64,000 nucleotides of DNA from Microcaldota archaeon (GCA_016188965.1 JACPGT010000002.1:148125-212124); one strand, 5' to 3'; numbered from the stretch's first letter, positions 25,599-33,761 are shown. A program made the numbers and translations. The notes: generated from the letters alone by a model not told the origin.

Positions 25599-26551
25599 GT
25601 GCTTTGCATCCACCGGGCCTTGCCTGACGCGTCTTGCACGGAACCGGGCCCATGTAAGAACAACAGCAAGGCTTTTTGAGCATGCAGTCGGTTCCCCGCC
25701 TGCTCCAACACCACGCTTTGCGCACTGTCGAACACGTCCTTGCTGACTTCCACGCCTTTCTGCGCAGGCAGGTCATGCATGAAGACCACATCCGGCCGGG
25801 CATGCGCCATCAAGGCGGCGTTGACCTGGAATCCCTTGAACGCCTTGAGGCGCACGTCTTTTTCCGCCTCATCGCCCATGCTGACCCACGTGTCGGTGTA
25901 GACCACGTCCGCACCGGACACCGCGGCCTTGGGCTCATCAAAGGCATGAATGAAGTCGCCGAAAGCCGCGCATTTCTTCATAATGGCCGTGTCTAATCCA
26001 TATCCTTCCGGCGTGGCGACGTTCAGATGGATGCCGAGCATGCTGCATGCCAAGGCCAATGACGCGGCGACGTTGTTGCCATCGCCCACGTATGCCACCT
26101 TCGCTTTCGGCCCCTTGTGCGCCAATATAGTCTGTGCGTCCGCCAGTGCCTGGCAGGGATGCTCCTGGTCGCACAATGCATTGATGACCGGGACCGGCGA
26201 GTGCAACGCCAGCTCTTCCAGCAAGCCGTGCCGATAGACTCGTGCGGCCAGGAAGTCCGAAAACAGGCCCACCATGTGCGCTGTATCCTCTACGTCTTCC
26301 TTGCCGGCGCCGAATTGCGAGCCGGCTAGATCCATGAAGTGCCCGCCGGCCTGCTGGATGGCCGCTTGGAAGGACATCCGCGTCCGCGTGCTGGTCTTTT
26401 CCGTGTAAAACGCCAGGGCCACGCCCTCCAACGCCTTGCGGTACGCCCCGGGGTTTTTCTTGACGGCATCCGCCAGGTCCAGCACGTGCCGCAGCTCGTC
26501 CGCCGACAGGTCCGTCACGGACAAGAAGTGCCGGACTTCAGGCCGTGGCAT
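25595..26551 (-). CDS. argF: Ornithine carbamoyltransferase
   Basis: Transfers carbamoyl phosphate to ornithine to give citrulline. The 318-residue protein has the carbamoyl-phosphate site STRTRMSF, HPCQALAD and the ornithine-side DTWVSMGDE. The usual HCLP motif reads HDLP (MHDLPAQKGVEV), so the conserved cysteine is replaced by aspartate. The gene resembles OTC more than acetylornithine carbamoyltransferase, but the changed motif leaves the substrate open. It overlaps argG by 14 nt. Confidence 0.88.
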   Translation of the reverse strand: MPRPEVRHFLSVTDLSADELRHVLDLADAVKKNPGAYRKALEGVALAFYTEKTSTRTRMSFQAAIQQAGGHFMDLAGSQFGAGKEDVEDTAHMVGLFSDFLAARVYRHGLLEELALHSPVPVINALCDQEHPCQALADAQTILAHKGPKAKVAYVGDGNNVAASLALACSMLGIHLNVATPEGYGLDTAIMKKCAAFGDFIHAFDEPKAAVSGADVVYTDTWVSMGDEAEKDVRLKAFKGFQVNAALMAHARPDVVFMHDLPAQKGVEVSKDVFDSAQSVVLEQAGNRLHAQKALLLFLHGPGSVQDASGKARWMQST

Positions 26552-27830
26552 GGACCGTCGCCTCCTGGTTTTTCTGCGTCATCCAATGCGGATGCCGCGC
26601 CGTCGTCGTGCTCAACGCGTACAGCGCGCCGAAGCCCGCGGATTGCCGCTGGTCGAACGTGCTGTTGCGTCCGTACGTGGCGTGCACCCGCTGGTACAGG
26701 CCATCCGGTGCTTTTCGGGCAATGACGTGCATGCCGCCTTTGAACAGCTTCAGCTTGACCCATCCGTTGACGTTAGCCTGCGTCGCGTCCATGAACGCAC
26801 GCGTGGCGTCCATGACGGGCGAATGCCACAATGCGCCGTAGGCGTATTCGGCAAACTTCTGGTCCATCGTCATCTTCAGCTGGTTCAGCTCCTTGGGAAG
26901 GCATGTTTTTTCCAAGTCGGCGTGTGCCGCGATGACGGCCAGAGCCGCCGGGCACTCGTAATACTCGCGGCTTTTCAGGCCGATGACACGGTCCTCGATC
27001 TGGTCGATTATCCCGATGCCGTGGTTTCCCACCACGCGATTGAGCGCTTCGATCAGCGCCGCTCCGCTGTGGAGCATTTTCGTGCCGTCCAACTCCGCGC
27101 CAGCCAAGGTGCCCGCATCGAAAGTGAGGGTAAGCACCTGTGCCGCATCCGGCGTCGCGTCCAGCGGCTTGACCCAGTCCAGCGCATCGGTCGGCACCTC
27201 CTGGTCTTCGATTTCGATGGATCCCCCGCAGACGGAGCGGCCCCACAAATTGGCATCCACACTGTAGCCCGTCTTCTTGATGGGCACCGGAATGCCTTTT
27301 TCGACCGCGTATTCCAACTCTTCCTCCCGGTTCAACTGCCAGTCCCTCACCGGCGCCAGGACTTCCAGCTGCGGAGCGAGGGCCTTGACCGAGACTTCAA
27401 AACGCAAGTAATCGTTGCCTTTGCCCGTGCTGCCGTGCACCACCGCGCCAGCGCCGGTTTTCTCGGCTTCCTGCACCAGGTACTTGGCAATCAGCGGCCG
27501 ACCCAACGCCGTGGAGCACGGGTAGGTCCCTTGGTAGAGGCAGTTGGCGTGCACGGCTGGCGTGACGTAATCCTGGGCGAACTCCTCCTTTCCGTCAATC
27601 ACCGTCGCATCGATCGCGCCCAACTTCAGCGCTTTTTGGCGCGCCTCCGCCATGCCCTGTTCCCGGTATTCCTTCTGCCCCAAATCCACCGTCACGGTGG
27701 CCACCTGCAGGCCCAAGTCTTGCAGCAACGTCAGCAGGATGGACGTATCCAACCCCCCGCTGTACGCCAGCACCACTTTCTTGTGTTTCCGGTATTCGGT
27801 TTTGTTGTGGATTTTCTCAATTAGGTCCAT
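26538..27830 (-). CDS. argG: Argininosuccinate synthase
   Basis: Joins citrulline and aspartate using ATP. The 430-residue protein has the PP-loop VVLAYSGGLDTSILL, HGSTGKGNDYLRFE and GNHGIGIIDQIEDRVIGLKS. It is the first gene of the arg operon. ATG 27830 is the start; a TATA-like box at 27888-27895 (minus TTAAAATAC) suggests a 30-40-nt leader. Confidence 0.95.
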   Translation of the reverse strand: MDLIEKIHNKTEYRKHKKVVLAYSGGLDTSILLTLLQDLGLQVATVTVDLGQKEYREQGMAEARQKALKLGAIDATVIDGKEEFAQDYVTPAVHANCLYQGTYPCSTALGRPLIAKYLVQEAEKTGAGAVVHGSTGKGNDYLRFEVSVKALAPQLEVLAPVRDWQLNREEELEYAVEKGIPVPIKKTGYSVDANLWGRSVCGGSIEIEDQEVPTDALDWVKPLDATPDAAQVLTLTFDAGTLAGAELDGTKMLHSGAALIEALNRVVGNHGIGIIDQIEDRVIGLKSREYYECPAALAVIAAHADLEKTCLPKELNQLKMTMDQKFAEYAYGALWHSPVMDATRAFMDATQANVNGWVKLKLFKGGMHVIARKAPDGLYQRVHATYGRNSTFDQRQSAGFGALYALSTTTARHPHWMTQKNQEATVHATA

Positions 27831-27887
27831 GTGATGGTTAACCCCCCATTCCGGTGCAAAGCCGGGAACCCATCGGGCGCCGCAAGG

Positions 27888-27906
27888 TATTTTAACATTG
27901 TGACAA
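27888..27906. promoter_or_regulatory. Shared divergent promoter and operator candidate of argG and the ACT-domain gene
   Basis: TATTTTAA (27888-27895) can act as a TATA box in either direction. Beside it lies a perfect 9-bp palindrome TTGTGACAA (27898-27906), at the BRE side of the arg promoter and inside the plus-strand promoter. A protein bound there would block both promoters. Confidence 0.45.
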
Positions 27907-27938
27907 AAATGATACAAATAGCTCAAAAAGTGATTCAA

Positions 27939-28613
27939 ATGAAACACAGGAAAAAATCCTTGCCGTCCCCTGCGCTTGCGGTGTCCGCCGCATCCCGCAT
28001 CGCCGACGCGCTGGCTGCCGACGTACACTACGCCAAAGCCATTGAACTGGGAATCGCCAACCTCTCCGCCATCGCCCAGCAACTGGCGGAGAAAACCGGC
28101 TGCTCTCCCTTGGCTGCGAAAGTTGCCGTCGCCCGCTGGGCTCGCGGTCGCAAAGCCGCCGCAACGGCCGTGGCGGAGCGCACCCGCCGCATCCTCTCCC
28201 GCTCGACTCTCTACCTACAGAACGACGTGGCCGTTTTGGTGCTGGAGAACAATCCGTTGACTCACCGCGCTGTCTTTTCGCTGCAGGACGAACGCATCCT
28301 CTCCATCGTCATCAGCGCCCGCAGCATCACCCTCATCGGGCCGCCGGAAAGCATCGCCCAGGTGGAAAAAAAGCTGGACAGCCACTTCCTCAAGCGCTTG
28401 GACGGCCTCTGCCTGCTCCAGCTGTCTTCCACCCAGGAGATCGAGGACGTGCCCGGCGTGTACGCCGCCGTGTTGGATGCGTTGGCGCGCCGCGGCATCA
28501 ACGTGCTGGAAACCTCGTCCTGCTACACCGATACGAATGTCGTGGTGCGCCGCTCCGACGCGGTCAAGGCCTTCGAGGCGTTGGAAGACGTCTGCGGCAA
28601 GGTCCGGGACTAA
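27939..28613 (+). CDS. ACT-domain protein, candidate arginine regulator
   Basis: A 224-residue protein with a basic, helical N-terminus (about 36-66, IANLSAIAQQLAEKTG, helix-turn-helix-like), a middle beta-rich region, and a C-terminal ACT domain (about 158-221: GVYAAVLDALARRGINVLET) as in amino-acid-binding regulators and aspartokinases. It is divergent from the arg operon across a shared promoter, so it may sense an amino acid and control arg transcription; this is inference. ATG 27909 is an alternative start. Confidence 0.75.
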   Translation: MKHRKKSLPSPALAVSAASRIADALAADVHYAKAIELGIANLSAIAQQLAEKTGCSPLAAKVAVARWARGRKAAATAVAERTRRILSRSTLYLQNDVAVLVLENNPLTHRAVFSLQDERILSIVISARSITLIGPPESIAQVEKKLDSHFLKRLDGLCLLQLSSTQEIEDVPGVYAAVLDALARRGINVLETSSCYTDTNVVVRRSDAVKAFEALEDVCGKVRD

Positions 28614-28645
28614 ATGTCCCCTCCTCCTTTCGTGGGTGCCGGACG

Positions 28646-28795
28646 CTACGCCACGGTGCGCAGCAGCCGGATGACCAACAGGATGACGGCAATCAGCAGC
28701 AATACGTGCAGCAATCCGCCGAACGTGTACGCACTCAAATTGCCCGTAATCCACAGCAAGATCAGGATGACGATCAAAAGTTCGACGGCATCCAT
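28646..28795 (-). CDS. lmo0937-family (DUF5670) small membrane protein
   Basis: A 49-residue protein, MDAVELLIVILILLWITGN at the N-terminus, then a Gly-rich turn AYTFGGLLHVL and a second span ending VIRLLRTVA. This two-span hairpin with YTFGG matches the lmo0937/DUF5670 family of very small membrane proteins of unknown role. GGAGGG lies about 10 nt before the ATG. It converges with the ACT-domain gene. Confidence 0.75.
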   Translation of the reverse strand: MDAVELLIVILILLWITGNLSAYTFGGLLHVLLLIAVILLVIRLLRTVA

Positions 28796-29035
28796 TCTTG
28801 AATCCCTCCCCGCAATGCAAGTTTTTGCCTACGCATCCTCCACACTTTTGACCTGTCTGGTATTTTCAAGTTCGGGCCAATGCCTTCCACGCGCATAAAT
28901 GCCCTTTTCGGATGGCTTTCCCTTGTCTAAAAAAGACGTCTGCATTGCCCTTTTCTTCGGAACATTTTTCCCGTTTGCCTCGGATGCAGCCTCTGTGCTT
29001 CGTTGCCAAGGGTTATTACCTTGGTACGCCATTGA

Positions 29036-29137
29036 ATGGCTATGGATGCGCCGAAGAAATTCAAGAAACCCCAGAACCCGAACTGCCAGTGGGGCAAACC
29101 CACCCAATTCGAGCACAAACGCCGCCCGAAACGCTAA
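29036..29137 (+). CDS. Possible 33-residue basic protein, unrecognised
   Basis: The frame starts MAMDAPKKFKKPQNP and ends EHKRRPKR: Lys/Arg/Pro-rich with one Cys and one Trp. TATA-like GGTTATTACC lies about 25 nt before the ATG, fitting a leaderless gene. It might be a small RNA-binding or ribosomal protein, but I recognise no family. The rest of 28796-29450 shows no other supported gene. Confidence 0.35.
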   Translation: MAMDAPKKFKKPQNPNCQWGKPTQFEHKRRPKR

Positions 29138-29450
29138 CTCCGATTCAGGCAAATCTTTTTTTTACCAACCGCCAGCGCACGCCAACTGCTGAACCCGGTG
29201 CGTTGAATCCAAAATACGGGAAATGAATGCGGCGCTAGGGCAAAGGGATGGCGGCGTGCGTCGCATGTGCGTAGCAGGCAGTCGGAATTCATGCCCCCGT
29301 TGGCATTCCGGGAGAGAATATTTCGGCCGCTGTTTTGCATGCGCGGAATGTTGTCGTCTTAGTAGCGTCTCCGGTAGGTTTCGATGGTTGACTTTTGCAA
29401 ACCGGAAAGAATTTTTGTACCGCTGGCTTGCAGTTGTCGTGGGTTTCCGT

Positions 29451-29507
29451 CATCCGCAAAGGCGAGGCCAGAGCACGTTCGAGTATGTTTTGCTGTTGGG
29501 CGGCTAA
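29451..29507 (+). pseudogene. Fragment of a class III (pilin-type) signal peptide gene
   Basis: In frame the DNA reads QRRGQSTFEYVLLLGG and then a stop. This is nearly the same signal as in the 10247 protein (RRRGQGTFEYVLLLGG), but it ends exactly where the hydrophobic helix should continue. The open frame extends upstream to 29223 without protein-like sequence. It is probably a broken 5' remnant of a pilin-like gene beside the tRNA-Gly. Confidence 0.6.
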
Positions 29508-29545
29508 TTTAGGTATGAGTAGTGCGCACTAAGGCCAGGACTGAA

Positions 29546-29697
29546 TGCGGCCGCCGGGAATCGAACCCGGGCAACGAGCTTGGAAGGCTTATTCCACCCG
29601 AGCAGTACACGATGTCTGCTGGGGCGTTCGAATCATACCAATGCCCGCGCTTTTCCCTAAAATGCTTTCAAGAAAAAGCGCTTTAGACCACGGCCGC
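29546..29697 (-). tRNA. tRNA-Gly(TCC) with two introns, in the D loop and the anticodon stem
   Basis: The acceptor is GCGGCCG/CGGCCGC with discriminator A; the T arm is CCGGG-TTCGATT-CCCGG; the anticodon loop is CTTCCAA, giving anticodon TCC. The exons only assemble if two segments are removed: about 29642-29682 (41 nt) between D-loop positions 15 and 16, and about 29589-29627 (39 nt) between positions 29 and 30 of the anticodon stem (CGA + GC pairing GCTCG). The exons then total exactly 72 nt. Intron 1 carries a GCGCTTTT/AAAAGCGC helix. Exact splice points could shift by a base. Confidence 0.85.
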
Positions 29698-29736
29698 TTA
29701 TTGCTCCTTTTGTTTTTCCGCCTTAAAAAATGGCAA

Positions 29737-29846
29737 TGGGGGATCTGAGATTCGAACTCAGGTCACCAACTCTTCCGCCTTTGGGACTGCTTTCGCATTC
29801 CCCAAGTCCCGAAGCTGGTAGGATGGCCAGGCTACCCCAATCCCCC
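29737..29846 (-). tRNA. tRNA-Pro(CGG) with a 36-nt intron
   Basis: The acceptor GGGGGAT/ATCCCCC and the T arm are identical to tRNA-Pro(TGG) at 8889. The anticodon stem is CCAGC/GTTGG with loop TTCGGG, intron, A. The intron sits at 37/38 and has a short TTGGG/CCCAA helix. It is 39 bp upstream of tRNA-Gly on the same strand. Confidence 0.92.
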
Positions 29847-29976
29847 ATTTGGACACGAAAAGGAGCGTTCAATACTTTGAACGAATAGGCTTTAAAGATT
29901 GATTTTTAGGCCGGTTTTCATCAGGCACGCCGTCTGCTGCTGCATTCCGGTTTTTGCTTTTCGGCCGCGTACCGTC

Positions 29977-31266
29977 TCAGCTAGCAATCAGGCCCAGCGT
30001 CTGGGCGATGAGGTAGGCGTTGAACATGAGGATGATCAAAGCGAACAGCCCGGCCACGATCGTAGTGACTTTGTTGTTCACCAAATTACCCATGACGTCC
30101 GCTTTTGCCGTGTAGTAGATCAGCGGAATCAGCGGCAGTGGAATCATCAGGCTGAGGATGACTTGGCTGTAGACTAGGATTTTCAAAGGCTCGATGTTCA
30201 ACGCCACCGCCACCAAGAGGGGGATGACGTTGATGATGCGGGTGATGATGCGCCGCATCGTTACGCTCAAGCGAAAGTCGGTGAGGCTTTCCATGATGGA
30301 CTGGCCCGCCAAAGTGCCGGTGATGGACGATGCGATGCCCGCGGATAGCAGCGCGACGGCGAACACGAACGACGCCAGCGATCCGAACAGCGGCGTGAGC
30401 GTGCGGTAGGCGTCGTCGATCGTAGCCACCGGGATTCCGGATTGGTAGAACGCGGCAGCGGCCATGATCAGGATGGCGGCGTTGATGAATCCGGCGATTA
30501 GCAGCGAGCCGACGTTATCCACCACGTGGTACTTCATGAGCGTCGCGGTTGGCAACTTCTCGTGATGGTCCTGGCGTTTTTTCTTCAGCAGCCAGGAGTG
30601 CACGAACAGCGCGTGCGGCATGACGGTGGCGCCGATGATGCCCACGGCGTACAGAATGGTGTGGCCGTTGAGCAGGGGTGTGAAGGAATGCAGGGCGATG
30701 AGGCCGGCGTCGGGTTGGGTGATGAACAATTCGTACACGTAGCCCAAGCCGATGACGGAAACGAAGAGGATGAATGCGTATTCCAGCGGCCGGAACGACT
30801 TACGTGTCAGCACCACCAACAACGCCACGTCCAGCATGGCAATCAGCGCGGCGTGCATCAGCGGAATGCCGAACAGCAGCGTCAATGCCACGGCGATGCC
30901 CAAGAATTCGGCCAAGTCGGTGGCCAAAATCGCGATTTCCGCCAGCAACCAGTATCCAAAGACCAGTCGTTTGTCCTTCCATTTGAGGCGGACCGTTTCG
31001 GCCAGGCTGACGCCCGCAATGCCCATCTTGCCGGACAAGTATTGGAAGAGCATGGCCATGGCCGAGGAAAGCCAGACGATCCAGAGCAAATCGTAGTTGA
31101 ATTCGGCGCCTGCGGATATGCTGGTTCCCCAGTTGCCGGGGTCCATGTAGGCCACGCTGACGATGAGGCCCGTGCCGAAAAAGGCCCAAAAGCTTCTGGT
31201 GCCCAGCACGGCGGCGTGTTCGCGGAACGAATCGATGAATCGGGAAAAATCCATTGGTTCTTTCAT
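29977..31266 (-). CDS. mntH: NRAMP-family divalent metal transporter (Mn/Fe)
   Basis: A 429-residue protein with about 11 membrane spans. The metal-binding residues of TM1 (YMDPGNWGTSIS) and TM6 (GATVMPHALFVHS) are present; the usual MPHN reads MPHA. It imports Mn2+ or Fe2+ with protons. The ATG at 31266 is 1 nt after the stop of the DtxR/MntR-type regulator gene, so both are one transcript. Confidence 0.92.
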   Translation of the reverse strand: MKEPMDFSRFIDSFREHAAVLGTRSFWAFFGTGLIVSVAYMDPGNWGTSISAGAEFNYDLLWIVWLSSAMAMLFQYLSGKMGIAGVSLAETVRLKWKDKRLVFGYWLLAEIAILATDLAEFLGIAVALTLLFGIPLMHAALIAMLDVALLVVLTRKSFRPLEYAFILFVSVIGLGYVYELFITQPDAGLIALHSFTPLLNGHTILYAVGIIGATVMPHALFVHSWLLKKKRQDHHEKLPTATLMKYHVVDNVGSLLIAGFINAAILIMAAAAFYQSGIPVATIDDAYRTLTPLFGSLASFVFAVALLSAGIASSITGTLAGQSIMESLTDFRLSVTMRRIITRIINVIPLLVAVALNIEPLKILVYSQVILSLMIPLPLIPLIYYTAKADVMGNLVNNKVTTIVAGLFALIILMFNAYLIAQTLGLIAS

Positions 31267-31267
31267 C

Positions 31268-31663
31268 TCACATTTTCAGCGGTTGGCCGTGCGGATCCGT
31301 CCGCGGATGTCCCAGCAGTTTCTCGATGGAATGGATGCTCGTCTTGGAAAAGTCATGCTCCAAGCGGCAGGCCTCTTCATGCACTTCGCCCGCCGGCACG
31401 TGCAACACCTTGGCCAGGAACAGCTCGATCAGCCGGTGCTTGTACGTCAGCTTCTTGGCCAGCTTCTGGCCTTCGGCGGTCAGTTCGATGTCTGCGTAGG
31501 GCTTGTAACGCAACAGGCCTTTTTCGGCCAGCTTCTGGACCATGAGCGTGACAGTGTTCTTCGACACGTCCAGGCGTTTGGCCAAGTCCGACGGCTTGGC
31601 CGCGCCTTGCGTTTTTTGCAGGTAGTATACGCCGCGGACGTAGTCTTCGGAATTCAATGCCAT
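31268..31663 (-). CDS. DtxR/MntR-family metal-dependent repressor
   Basis: A 131-residue regulator: an N-terminal winged helix (EDYVRGVYYLQKTQGAAKPS; then RLDVSKNTVTLMVQKLAEKG) and a dimerisation/metal domain with the usual HRLIELFLAKVLHV, E..E..C..LEH ligand pattern (EVHEEACRLEHDFS). It has no SH3-like third domain, as in MntR. It is co-transcribed with the NRAMP gene. A palindrome between its TATA box and the expected transcription start suggests autoregulation. Confidence 0.9.
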   Translation of the reverse strand: MALNSEDYVRGVYYLQKTQGAAKPSDLAKRLDVSKNTVTLMVQKLAEKGLLRYKPYADIELTAEGQKLAKKLTYKHRLIELFLAKVLHVPAGEVHEEACRLEHDFSKTSIHSIEKLLGHPRTDPHGQPLKM

Positions 31664-31721
31664 GGCTAAGGACCGGTTGGAAATGGATTGCCTCGATTGA
31701 ATGATCGGTTTAACTTGAAAT

Positions 31722-31737
31722 GTTCTACGCATAGAAC
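31722..31737. promoter_or_regulatory. Palindromic operator candidate of the metal regulator operon
   Basis: GTTCTACGCATAGAAC has perfect 6-bp arms. It lies directly downstream of the TATA-like CCTTAATAAG (minus, 31738-31747) and just before the predicted transcript start near 31713, where a bound repressor would block initiation. Confidence 0.55.
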
Positions 31738-31788
31738 TTATTAAGGGTTTTGGTGGCTGCGACTGGCGGTATTCGGTTGAGGCTTGCC

Positions 31789-32490
31789 TTAGCCGAAGAG
31801 GTTCCCGATGGCGTTGCCCGCGACGTAGGCCAGGCCCGAGCTTGCGGCCGCGATGGCGACCATTTCTGCGCCACTGTGCAGCCAAGACCGACGCGTGAAG
31901 ACGGTCTTGGCCGCGCCCACGCAGAAGACTGCGACGAAGGTAAGGATCACGGAAAGCGGTAGTGCATTGTTCACGGGTACGAAGACGAAGGGCAGGATGG
32001 GAAAACACGCGGCCAGTGCGAACGCGCCGCCGGTCAGGATGGCGCTTCGGACGGGATTGCCCAAGTCGTCGGGCCGGATGCCGACTTCCTCTTCCAACAT
32101 GACGCGCAGCCAGCGGTCCTTGTCCGCCGTGAGCTTGCGTACCACGGCGTCCAACTGTTTTCCGCGGAAGCCTTTCTTGTAATAGATGCGCCTCACTTCG
32201 TCTCTCTCGATGTCTGGCATATCCTCCAGTTCCCGTTTTTCCCGCGCGATCTGGGCCTTGGCCACTTCGACTTGGCTCTTGACCGAGACGTAGTTTCCAA
32301 GCGCCATGGACATGGTGGCCGCCAAGGCGCCGGCGACTCCGGCCAGCACGACGAACCGGCCGTCGGACGTGCCGCCGGCCACGCCGCTGACCAATCCGAG
32401 GATGGAGACGAAGCCGTCGTTGGCGCCCAACACGACGTCTCGCAAGGCCTTGCCACCCCACGGGTCGTGGTCTTCCGGATGATCGACCAT
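31789..32490 (-). CDS. VIT1/CCC1-family iron/manganese transporter
   Basis: A 233-residue membrane protein with LRDVVLGANDGFVSILGLVSG, the family's first span, and a charged cytoplasmic insert (about 70-150, helical, Glu-rich) that binds metal in VIT1. By family it exports or stores Fe2+/Mn2+. A TATA-like CTTAATAGC at 32512-32520 gives a leaderless start at 32490. It lies upstream of the regulator operon on the same strand with a separate promoter. Confidence 0.9.
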   Translation of the reverse strand: MVDHPEDHDPWGGKALRDVVLGANDGFVSILGLVSGVAGGTSDGRFVVLAGVAGALAATMSMALGNYVSVKSQVEVAKAQIAREKRELEDMPDIERDEVRRIYYKKGFRGKQLDAVVRKLTADKDRWLRVMLEEEVGIRPDDLGNPVRSAILTGGAFALAACFPILPFVFVPVNNALPLSVILTFVAVFCVGAAKTVFTRRSWLHSGAEMVAIAAASSGLAYVAGNAIGNLFG

Positions 32491-32556
32491 AATTTAAGAG
32501 AGAAAACAGGGGCTATTAAGCGCTTGGTCGGCAGAAACAACGTCTGCCTTTTTCAG

Positions 32557-33348
32557 TTATTTTTTCTTTCCGCCGAAGTTTCCTTTGGGTTTCGGGATCT
32601 TCAGTTCCGGATACAGCGAAGCCACGTGATCGTTCGTCAAAAACGGCGGGAAGCCCACGCGCAGCATGGCTTGGCTCAAGGCAAACGCCCGCAGGTTGGC
32701 GTCCGCAGAGAGGTCCTTGACGGCATTCAGCGCGCCGGCCATCTTTCCGAACGACTTGCGCTCCGAGTAACTTGCTAAGGCGGCTTCCAGACGGTTGTTG
32801 AACTCGTCGAATCCCGGCGTGAACTCCATCGCTTTTCTTTGCGCCACGGTCCGCATGCTGCAGAGCGAGGAAAAAACTTCCTTGCGCTCCGCCACTTCCA
32901 GGTTGACCTTCTTGACGGCCACCCATCCATCCATGTCCGCCGCCAGGCGCACTTCCTTCTTGGCAAACGGCGTTTGGGCCGGCATGACGGATGGGAAAAC
33001 CGAGCGAAATGCGTAGTGGAAATAGGCGCAGACGGCGACTTCATCCGGGTCGCCGATCTTCTTCAACACGGCTTCATCCGTGGGCATCTGGTAGGTCACG
33101 AATCCGTGCAGTTTCTTGGCCAACTCGCCGTACTTCAGCTTGGACACGTGGTCGATGAATGCTTCGGGTGAGGAAAATGTCGGTGCCGAGGCTTTGATTC
33201 TGTCGACTTCGATGGGTGCAAATAGAAGGTGTTTGGCATCGAGGATAGCGTGGGCGTCGTTCAAAAGCGCGCCGGCGGCTTGCGGGCTTTCTTCGCGCCG
33301 CTCGTACGTGTAATCGGTAAATCCTGCGGCAAACCAGACGAAACCCAT
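32557..33348 (-). CDS. Conserved-looking hypothetical cytoplasmic protein
   Basis: A 263-residue, mostly helical protein without signal or membrane spans, starting MGFVWFAAGFTDYTYERREE and ending in the basic tail PKGNFGGKKK. I recognise no family. ATG 33348 is preceded by GGTGAG and by a TATA-like CCTTAAAATG about 30 nt upstream. Start 33438 is rejected because it precedes the TATA box. Confidence 0.6.
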   Translation of the reverse strand: MGFVWFAAGFTDYTYERREESPQAAGALLNDAHAILDAKHLLFAPIEVDRIKASAPTFSSPEAFIDHVSKLKYGELAKKLHGFVTYQMPTDEAVLKKIGDPDEVAVCAYFHYAFRSVFPSVMPAQTPFAKKEVRLAADMDGWVAVKKVNLEVAERKEVFSSLCSMRTVAQRKAMEFTPGFDEFNNRLEAALASYSERKSFGKMAGALNAVKDLSADANLRAFALSQAMLRVGFPPFLTNDHVASLYPELKIPKPKGNFGGKKK

Positions 33349-33490
33349 GAACTCACCAATGCAACTCTTATTTTTCATTTTAAGGCGTAATATTTGTTCG
33401 GTTTTTGCTCTTTTGATTCGTCTCGGACATATGTACAATTTAGAAGACTTATTATTTGTGGCCTTTTTCTTCTGGCTTACGCTCTACATC

Positions 33491-33510
33491 GAAAAATAAA
33501 AAAAGGGGGC
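33491..33510 (-). terminator. T-rich terminator of the exosome/proteasome superoperon
   Basis: The minus strand reads GCCCCCTTTTTTTATTTTTC, starting 13 nt after the L37Ae stop codon. Confidence 0.65.
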
Positions 33511-33522
33511 GTTCTGCCCGGC

Positions 33523-33756
33523 TTACTTGTTCTTGACCGATTCGACGAACTTCTTGGCCGTGGTGCCGACTTCCGTCGTAGGCGTGTACGCGCCGCCGGC
33601 GAACTCGGCGCCGCACGAGCGGCAGGCCCAGATGCCGGCTTCCTTGCGGCGGACGTTCGTCTTGCCGCAATAGGGGCAGGCGTGCTTGGCCTTCGTCTGT
33701 TTCAAGACGGCGTTGAGGCGTTTTCGAATGCGGACTCCGTATCCGTGCATGTCCAT
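33523..33756 (-). CDS. rpl37ae: Ribosomal protein L37Ae (eL43)
   Basis: A 77-residue large-subunit protein with a four-cysteine zinc ribbon (CPYCGKTNVRR; IWACRSCGAEFAGGAY). It is the last gene of the superoperon, 5 nt after rrp42. An ATG two codons downstream (33750) is an alternative start. Confidence 0.95.
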   Translation of the reverse strand: MDMHGYGVRIRKRLNAVLKQTKAKHACPYCGKTNVRRKEAGIWACRSCGAEFAGGAYTPTTEVGTTAKKFVESVKNK

Positions 33757-33761
33757 TCACC

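Noticed and set aside
28829-29226. Two opposed frames of about 105 codons
   Set aside because: Neither has promoter or RBS support or protein-like composition; the 33-codon basic frame inside fits promoter spacing better.
29545-29748. 67-codon plus-strand frame
   Set aside because: It is the antisense of tRNA-Gly; its start (RPPGIEPG) is the common artefact of translating a T arm.
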